Positions 58,951 to 64,000 of a stretch of DNA of 64,000 nt are shown here, one piece after another (within the stretch, counting starts at the first letter, position 1; every line of letters begins with the position of its first letter). Under the pieces are notes generated by a model. That model did no database searches, was not told the DNA's origin, and saw only the letters and a program-made list of their open reading frames with translations. The position numbers and the translations under genes were made by a program. This DNA is from Gammaproteobacteria bacterium (lineage in GTDB: Bacteria; Pseudomonadota; Gammaproteobacteria; Steroidobacterales; Foliamicaceae): the NCBI GenBank assembly GCA_009845905.1, contig VXYS01000004.1, positions 648,548 to 712,547 on the forward strand, in the 5' to 3' direction.

Positions 58951-60386
58951 CGCGTCCCCTCCCGGCGGCCTTTCCGCACGGCGATCGTGGGCCCGCGCAG
59001 CCGTGCCGGCAGCCTCGCGGCCTCGGCGCCGATGTCGCCGGCGCCCATCGTAAGCACCACGTCTCCGTCGGCCACGATATTTCGAAGGGCTGCCGCCAGG
59101 CCCCTTACGTCCGGTACGAATACCGGCTCGGCGCTCCCCCGTGCGCGCATCGCGCGACAGATCGCCCGGCCGTCGGCGCCGGAAATGGGCGATTCTCCGG
59201 CTGCATACACTTCCGTCACCAGGACCCGGTCGGCGCCGGACAGTACCGCGGCGAGGTCGTCCAGCAAATCGCGCGTGCGGGTATAGCGATGCGGTTGAAA
59301 GGCCGCCACCAGGCGGCGTCCGGGCCAGGCCTCCCTGGCCGCCTGCAGGGTGGCCGCGACCTCGCGGGGATGATGAGCGTAATCGTCCACGAGCGTCACC
59401 TGGCCACCGCTCATCGGGACATCGCCCAGCAATTCAAAACGGCGCCGCAGCGGACGGCATTCCGCCAGCGCCTGGCGTACGAACTTCATGTCGATGCCGA
59501 GTTCGTCGCCAAGGGCCACGACCGCCAGCGCATTCAGAGCGTTGTGCCGACCCGGGAGATTGACGGTCACCACCGTGCGCTCCCCGCCGGGCAGCGCGAC
59601 CTCCATGCTTGACCAGAGGCCCTCCCCGCGCAGCTTCACGCCCCGGTAATCCGCTTCCGGCGAAAAGCCGTAGGTGCGGATCCGGCGCTGCACCCTCGGC
59701 AGGATCTCGGCCACGCCGGGGTCGTCGGCGCAGGCCAGGAACAGGCCATAGAACGGCAGATTGTGGGCGAATTCCACGAAGGCCTGCCTGAGGCGTTCCA
59801 GGTTTCCGCCGTAGGCGGCCAGGTGGTCGTTATCGATGTTGGTGACGACCGCCACGACCGGCTGCAGGTGCAGGAAGGACGCATCGCTCTCATCGGCCTC
59901 GGCAACCAGGCAGGAGCCCGCGCCAAGCTTGCTGCGCATGGCGTTGCGCACCTGTCCGCCCACCACGTACGTAGGATCCTCGCCCGCGCAATCCAGCATT
60001 TCCACGATCAGGTGGGCCGTGGTCGTCTTGCCGTGCGTTCCGGACACCGCTATGCCGTCGCGCCGGCGCATCAGCTCCGCGAGGACATCGGCCCGCGCCA
60101 CCACCGGCAATCGGGCCGCGGCGGCCGCCTTGATTTCGACATTGTCGGGCGGGATGGCGGAAGAACGAACCACCAGGTCCGCGTTGCCCACCTGGGACGC
60201 GCGGTGACCGTAAAACACCTTCACACCCAGGCTCTCCAGGTGCCGCGTGGCCCGGCCCGAAAACCGGTCCGATCCCTGCACCTCGTATCCCAGGTTGGCC
60301 ACCACCTCGGCCAATCCGCTCATGCCGGCGCCGCCTATCCCGACGAAATGGATGCAACGCACCCGCTCGGTCAGCAGTTTCCTCAT
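58947..60386 (-). CDS. murC: UDP-N-acetylmuramate--L-alanine ligase MurC
   Basis: The 479-residue Mur ligase begins with the Rossmann motif IHFVGIGGAGMSGLAEV, then has the ATP loop VSGTHGKTTTAHL and VDDYAHHPREVAATL. It adds the first L-alanine to UDP-MurNAc. The gene order murG-murC-murB-ddl is the classical dcw order. Start overlaps murG and stop overlaps murB, each by four bases. Confidence 0.97.
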   Translation of the reverse strand: MRKLLTERVRCIHFVGIGGAGMSGLAEVVANLGYEVQGSDRFSGRATRHLESLGVKVFYGHRASQVGNADLVVRSSAIPPDNVEIKAAAAARLPVVARADVLAELMRRRDGIAVSGTHGKTTTAHLIVEMLDCAGEDPTYVVGGQVRNAMRSKLGAGSCLVAEADESDASFLHLQPVVAVVTNIDNDHLAAYGGNLERLRQAFVEFAHNLPFYGLFLACADDPGVAEILPRVQRRIRTYGFSPEADYRGVKLRGEGLWSSMEVALPGGERTVVTVNLPGRHNALNALAVVALGDELGIDMKFVRQALAECRPLRRRFELLGDVPMSGGQVTLVDDYAHHPREVAATLQAAREAWPGRRLVAAFQPHRYTRTRDLLDDLAAVLSGADRVLVTEVYAAGESPISGADGRAICRAMRARGSAEPVFVPDVRGLAAALRNIVADGDVVLTMGAGDIGAEAARLPARLRGPTIAVRKGRREGTR

Positions 60387-61462
60387 GCCCCGGCCCTCAC
60401 CCTCAGACAGGCTTTCACGACGTCGTCGGTCGCGTCCGGGCGAGCCATTTCATGGGCGCGCAGGGCGCGCGCCAGGGCGCTGGCGCGATTGGCGGCGAAT
60501 TCTTCCACGGCGTGTGCCAGCGCATCGGCGGACAGGTCCCGCTCCGCGATCAGCGCAGCGGCTCCGCGGCCCACCAGGTGCTGGGCATTCCGGGTCTGGT
60601 GATCGTCGGCGGCCAGCGCGAACGGCACCAGGATGGCGCCCAGCCCCACCACGCTGAGTTCCGCCAGCGTCAGAGCGCCGGCGCGGCATACCGCGATATC
60701 CGCCCAGGCGTATACCTGCGCCATGTCGACGATGAATTCGCGCACATTCGACTTCACTCCCAGGCGCCGGTAGGCGGATTCGACCTCGCGGGTGTCCGAG
60801 CGGCCGGCCTGGTGCAGCACCGTGCACTCGGCGTCCAGCTTCGCCAGACCCTCGGGGACTTTTCGGTTCAGGATCCTGGCCCCCTGGCTTCCGCCGAGTA
60901 CCAGGATGCGCAGCGGCCCGGTGCGTTCACCGAACCGGATCCTGGGCGGATCGAGACTGAGCAATTCCCGGCGAACCGGATTGCCGGTTTCGATGCAGGG
61001 CCTGTGGGCAGGCAATGCTCCGGGAAAGGCCAACAGGACGCGGCGGGCGAAACGCGCGAGCAGGCGGTTGGCGTAACCGGCCACCGTGTTCTGTTCATGA
61101 ATCAGCAACGGCACGCGGGCAAGCCAGGCCGCCAGGCCCCCGGGCGCCGAAACGAAACCGCCCATGCCGAGCGCCACCCCGGGCCTGACGCGCCGGAAGA
61201 TCAGCAAGGCCTGAAGCACCGCGCGGCCCACGGTGAGGGGCGCCAGCAGCCACACCAGGAATCCGCGCCCGCGCAGTCCGGAGATCGTCAACCACTCCAT
61301 CGCGACGCCGGCCGGCGGTTTGATGCGCGACTCGAGTCCGCGGCGGCTGCCCAGCCATACCACGTCCACCCCGCGGTCGCACAGGGCCCTGGCAACCGCC
61401 AGCGCGGGGAAAACGTGCCCGCCGGTGCCGCCGGCCATGATCATCACCGGACCGGCGTTCAT
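60383..61462 (-). CDS. murG: Undecaprenyldiphospho-muramoylpentapeptide beta-N-acetylglucosaminyltransferase MurG
   Basis: The 359-residue GT-B enzyme has MIMAGGTGGHVFPALAVA at its start, LGMGGFVSAPGGLAAWL and HEQNTVAGYAN in the lipid-facing half, and LGGSQGARILN with CRAGALTLAELSVVG in the UDP-GlcNAc half. It converts lipid I to lipid II. The ATG overlaps the ftsW stop as ATGA. Confidence 0.97.
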   Translation of the reverse strand: MNAGPVMIMAGGTGGHVFPALAVARALCDRGVDVVWLGSRRGLESRIKPPAGVAMEWLTISGLRGRGFLVWLLAPLTVGRAVLQALLIFRRVRPGVALGMGGFVSAPGGLAAWLARVPLLIHEQNTVAGYANRLLARFARRVLLAFPGALPAHRPCIETGNPVRRELLSLDPPRIRFGERTGPLRILVLGGSQGARILNRKVPEGLAKLDAECTVLHQAGRSDTREVESAYRRLGVKSNVREFIVDMAQVYAWADIAVCRAGALTLAELSVVGLGAILVPFALAADDHQTRNAQHLVGRGAAALIAERDLSADALAHAVEEFAANRASALARALRAHEMARPDATDDVVKACLRVRAGA

Positions 61463-62628
61463 CGACGGCTCCTCGACGGCCTGCCCGGCTCGAGGGCGGC
61501 ATTTTCCCGGTCGATGCGCAAGAGGATCCCCAGCGATACGAGGGTGACCACAAGATTGGACCGGCCGTAGCTGACCAGGGGCAGCGCAAGGCCCTTGGTG
61601 GGCAGCACGCCCATGTTCACGCCCAGATTGACCAGGACCTGCAGTCCGATGCACAGGGCCAGGCCAAGTGCGAAATAGGCCTGAAACATGCGCTTGCGCC
61701 GTGCGGAGGCCCGCGCCACGGCGAGCACCCGGGCCACCAGCAGGGCGAAAACCGCAAGCAGCGCCAGGCTTCCCAGCAGCCCGGCTTCCTCGGCGATCAC
61801 GGCAAAAATGAAATCGGTGTGGGCTTCGGGAAGGTAGAACAGTTTTTGCACGCCCGCTCCCAGTCCCGCCCCGGACAGGTGTCCGGTGCCGATGGCCATC
61901 AGCGACTGGGTCAGTTGCCAGCCGCTGTGCAGCGGATCGGACCACGGGTCCAGAAAAGTGTTCACGCGGGCGAGCCGGTACGGCGCGGTCCAGGCGAGCA
62001 CGGCGAACGCGGCCCCGCAGGCGAGCGCCAGCGCGCTCACATCGCGGTAGCGCGCTCCCGCGACAAAAAGAACGCCAACGGTCATGGCCATGATCAGCGC
62101 CGCATAGCCGAAGTCGGGTTGCCCCAGCAGCAGCGCCGCCACGATCGCAACCAGGATGACCGGCTTCAAAAGGGCGCCCATGCCCCTTTGCAGCGCCGCT
62201 TCGTGTCGCTGCGCGTAACCGGCCACGAACATCAGCACCATCAGGCGGACCGGCTCGCTGACCTGCACCGAAATCGGTGTTCCCAGGGTCAGCCAGCGGG
62301 TACTGCCGTTTACTTCGCGGCCCATGCCGGGCATCAGCACCAGGACCAGCAGTGCAATCGCCAGGAGCATCGGCAGAAGCCCCAGGCGCGCCCAGAAGCG
62401 GGAAGGAATCCGGTAGGCAAGCACGGCGCCGGACAGTCCGATCAGCGCCGCCATGGCCTGCCGGGTCAGGAAGAAGAAAGCATTGCCGTAATCGCGCTCG
62501 CCCAGTTCCAGCGAGGCGCTGGCCAGGGCGATGAAGCCGGCCGTCAGCAATGTTCCGGCGGAGAGCAACAGCCATCCGTCCATCCGAAAGTTGACGGCGT
62601 CCGGCGATCGGGAACCTGTATTGCCCAT
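61459..62628 (-). CDS. ftsW: Peptidoglycan glycosyltransferase FtsW
   Basis: Starting at ATG 62628, just past the murD stop, the product has 389 residues and about ten membrane helices. SEDS-family landmarks include GSTRWLTLG with ISVQVSEPVRL, QPDFGYAAL, PEAHTDFIFAVIAEEAG (in the large periplasmic loop), and MGVLPTKGLALPLVSYG. It polymerises septal glycan strands with FtsI. It lies between murD and murG, as usual. Confidence 0.96.
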   Translation of the reverse strand: MGNTGSRSPDAVNFRMDGWLLLSAGTLLTAGFIALASASLELGERDYGNAFFFLTRQAMAALIGLSGAVLAYRIPSRFWARLGLLPMLLAIALLVLVLMPGMGREVNGSTRWLTLGTPISVQVSEPVRLMVLMFVAGYAQRHEAALQRGMGALLKPVILVAIVAALLLGQPDFGYAALIMAMTVGVLFVAGARYRDVSALALACGAAFAVLAWTAPYRLARVNTFLDPWSDPLHSGWQLTQSLMAIGTGHLSGAGLGAGVQKLFYLPEAHTDFIFAVIAEEAGLLGSLALLAVFALLVARVLAVARASARRKRMFQAYFALGLALCIGLQVLVNLGVNMGVLPTKGLALPLVSYGRSNLVVTLVSLGILLRIDRENAALEPGRPSRSRR

Positions 62629-62632
62629 GGCG

Positions 62633-63955
62633 CTATTGAATCGACCGGACCGCGCGTTCGAATGCGCGCCCCCGCTCCCGATAGTTGCTGAACATGTCGA
62701 AGCTCGCGCAGGCGGGCGCCAACAATACGGTCGAGCCCGGGCGCGCAAGTTCGCGCGCGGCCGTCACCGCCTCGTCCAGCGTATCGCTGCGTGATACCGC
62801 GCAATCCGCGCCCAGCGACCGGACAATGCGGTCGGCCTCCTGGCCGAATGCGATCACCCGGGCGTCGCGGCCCTTGAGCGCATCGCGCAACGCTCCGTAC
62901 GACAACCCCTTGCCGGCGCCTCCCGCGATCAGCACCAGGGGATCCGGAACGGTGCGCACGGCGGCTGCGGCGGCGGCCGCGTTGGTGGCCTTGGAATCGT
63001 TGATCCAGCGCAGCCCCGCCCACTCTCCCAGAGGCTGCATCCGGTGCGGCAGGCCCTGATAGTTGGCCGCGGCGCGACGCATGGCCGCCGGATCCACGCC
63101 CAGCACCCTGCCCATGGCCAGGGCGGCCAGCAGGTTGCTCAACTGGAAGCCGCGCTGCATGGCGCTTTCGCCGACCCGAATCAGGTGCGTCTTCGCGTGG
63201 CATATTTCAGCCTGCGGGCCACGGCCAATGATCCCCACCCGCGCCGTGGCGGGCCTGCCCAGACCGTAATCCAGCCTTGGACAGGTGTGCGGCGGCGGCG
63301 CCAGCGCCTGCACCGATGGTTCGTCCGCGGGCGCTACCGCGTGCTTGCAGGACAGATAGATGCGCGCCTTGGCCGCGGCGTAATCTTCAAGGCTGGCGTG
63401 CGCGTCCAGATGGTCGGGCGTAATATTCAGGATCACCGCTGCTTCCAACGCGATCGGCGCCGAGCGTTCAAGCTGAAAGCTTGACAATTCGAGCACGCAG
63501 ACTTCATGGCGCTCCGTAAGCAGGTCCAGGGCCGGCGTCCCCAGATTGGCGCCGGCGCCCGCCTTCAGTCCCGCTTCGCGCAGCATGTTCAGCAGCAGGG
63601 TGGCGACGGTGCTCTTGCCGTTGGAGCCCGTGATTCCGGCGAGGCGGGCGCGATTGACGCCGGCGAATACGTCCAGATCGCTGACGACCGGCATTCCCCG
63701 CTCGCGCGCCTGGCGGACCAGGCGATGGTCGAGGGGCGCCCCGGGCGAGAGCAGCAGCCGGTCCACCTTCCCGGGCAACTCGCGCAAACCGTCGTTTGCA
63801 TGGCGGGCCGCCTCCGGCATGGCCGCGCTTATCTCGGATTCCGCCGGCGGTCGGGCACGCGTATCGCAGAAAACCGCCGGGCGGCCGGTGCGCGCGAAGT
63901 AACGGGCGCAGGAAGCGCCCGTGGCGCCCATGCCGAATACAAGCGTATCGCCCAT
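62633..63955 (-). CDS. murD: UDP-N-acetylmuramoylalanine--D-glutamate ligase MurD
   Basis: The 440-residue Mur ligase has GMGATGASCARYF at the N-terminus, the ATP loop ITGSNGKSTVATLL, the conserved LELSSFQLE and LNITPDHLDAH, and WINDSKATNAAAA. It adds D-glutamate to UDP-MurNAc-L-alanine. It begins 11 bases after the mraY stop. Confidence 0.97.
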   Translation of the reverse strand: MGDTLVFGMGATGASCARYFARTGRPAVFCDTRARPPAESEISAAMPEAARHANDGLRELPGKVDRLLLSPGAPLDHRLVRQARERGMPVVSDLDVFAGVNRARLAGITGSNGKSTVATLLLNMLREAGLKAGAGANLGTPALDLLTERHEVCVLELSSFQLERSAPIALEAAVILNITPDHLDAHASLEDYAAAKARIYLSCKHAVAPADEPSVQALAPPPHTCPRLDYGLGRPATARVGIIGRGPQAEICHAKTHLIRVGESAMQRGFQLSNLLAALAMGRVLGVDPAAMRRAAANYQGLPHRMQPLGEWAGLRWINDSKATNAAAAAAAVRTVPDPLVLIAGGAGKGLSYGALRDALKGRDARVIAFGQEADRIVRSLGADCAVSRSDTLDEAVTAARELARPGSTVLLAPACASFDMFSNYRERGRAFERAVRSIQ

Positions 63956-63966
63956 GATTCAGCGCA

Positions 63967-64000
63967 CTATCGGATCTTGAGGCTGGCGACGGCCACCAGC
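63967..64000 (-). CDS. mraY: Phospho-N-acetylmuramoyl-pentapeptide transferase MraY, C-terminal end only
   Basis: Only the final ten codons and TAG stop are in the window, encoding LVAVASLKIR. MraY proteins end in a last membrane helix followed by a short basic xATLKxR tail, and mraY directly precedes murD in the dcw cluster, so position and ending agree. The gene continues beyond the right edge. Confidence 0.75.
   Translation of the reverse strand, partial: LVAVASLKIR

Overview
This G+C-rich window is a chromosomal segment from a member of the Gammaproteobacteria. The evidence is an lpoA–yraN–diaA block next to rsmI, an ibaG–murA / yrbG–kdsD–kdsC–lptC–lptA–lptB neighbourhood, sspA–sspB, and a tpiA–secG–tRNA-Leu–nuoA-N arrangement. 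NuoC carries the internal insert and C-terminal form I associate with Xanthomonas-like relatives. I cannot name a genus. No phage, IS element, CRISPR array or rRNA operon is visible, and no gene-free gap exceeds about 190 bases.

Layout. (1) 1-5503: the tail of a probable polysaccharide deacetylase, a thioredoxin-like lipoprotein convergent with a DsbD/ScsB-type reductase, and recQ. (2) 5520-12319: an accessory region. A tightly packed five-gene minus-strand operon encodes an HpaB-type flavin-dependent monooxygenase, a flavin reductase with a MarR-like C-terminal domain, a sodium:solute symporter, a 44-residue membrane peptide and a cyclase-family hydrolase. A divergent NTF2-like gene, a DUF2306 membrane protein and an AbrB/PIN toxin-antitoxin pair follow. 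This operon is the best candidate here for an undescribed pathway. (3) 12360-27886: an SLC13-type anion transporter behind a complete 14-gene complex I operon (nuoA to nuoN), led by tRNA-Leu(GAG), secG, tpiA and glmM. (4) 30677-35652: a UbiD-family decarboxylase, ahcY, metK and rsmI. (5) 35653-50653: envelope and lipopolysaccharide biogenesis (lpoA, yraN, diaA, sspA/B, murA, ibaG, yrbG, kdsD/C, lptC/A/B), secA, a LytM-type protein, dciA and lpxC. (6) 50842-64000: a large TonB-dependent receptor gene lies between lpxC and the dcw cell-wall/division cluster (ftsZ, ftsA, ftsQ, ddl, murB, murC, murG, ftsW, murD, end of mraY).

How the genes work together. The housekeeping blocks cover respiration (complex I), the SAM cycle (metK–ahcY), amino-sugar and peptidoglycan precursor synthesis (glmM, murA-D, murG, ddl, ftsW), septum assembly (ftsQ/A/Z), lipid A and Kdo synthesis (lpxC, kdsC/D), LPS transport (lptA/B/C) and protein export (secA, secG). 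The accessory operon combines uptake, reduced-flavin supply, hydroxylation and hydrolysis and could act on one small, probably aromatic, compound.

Non-coding structure. Two related long hairpin elements, at 30540-30644 and 50722-50821, share core words while their arms differ but stay complementary. A palindromic repeat between lptB and secA also occurs inside the secA linker.
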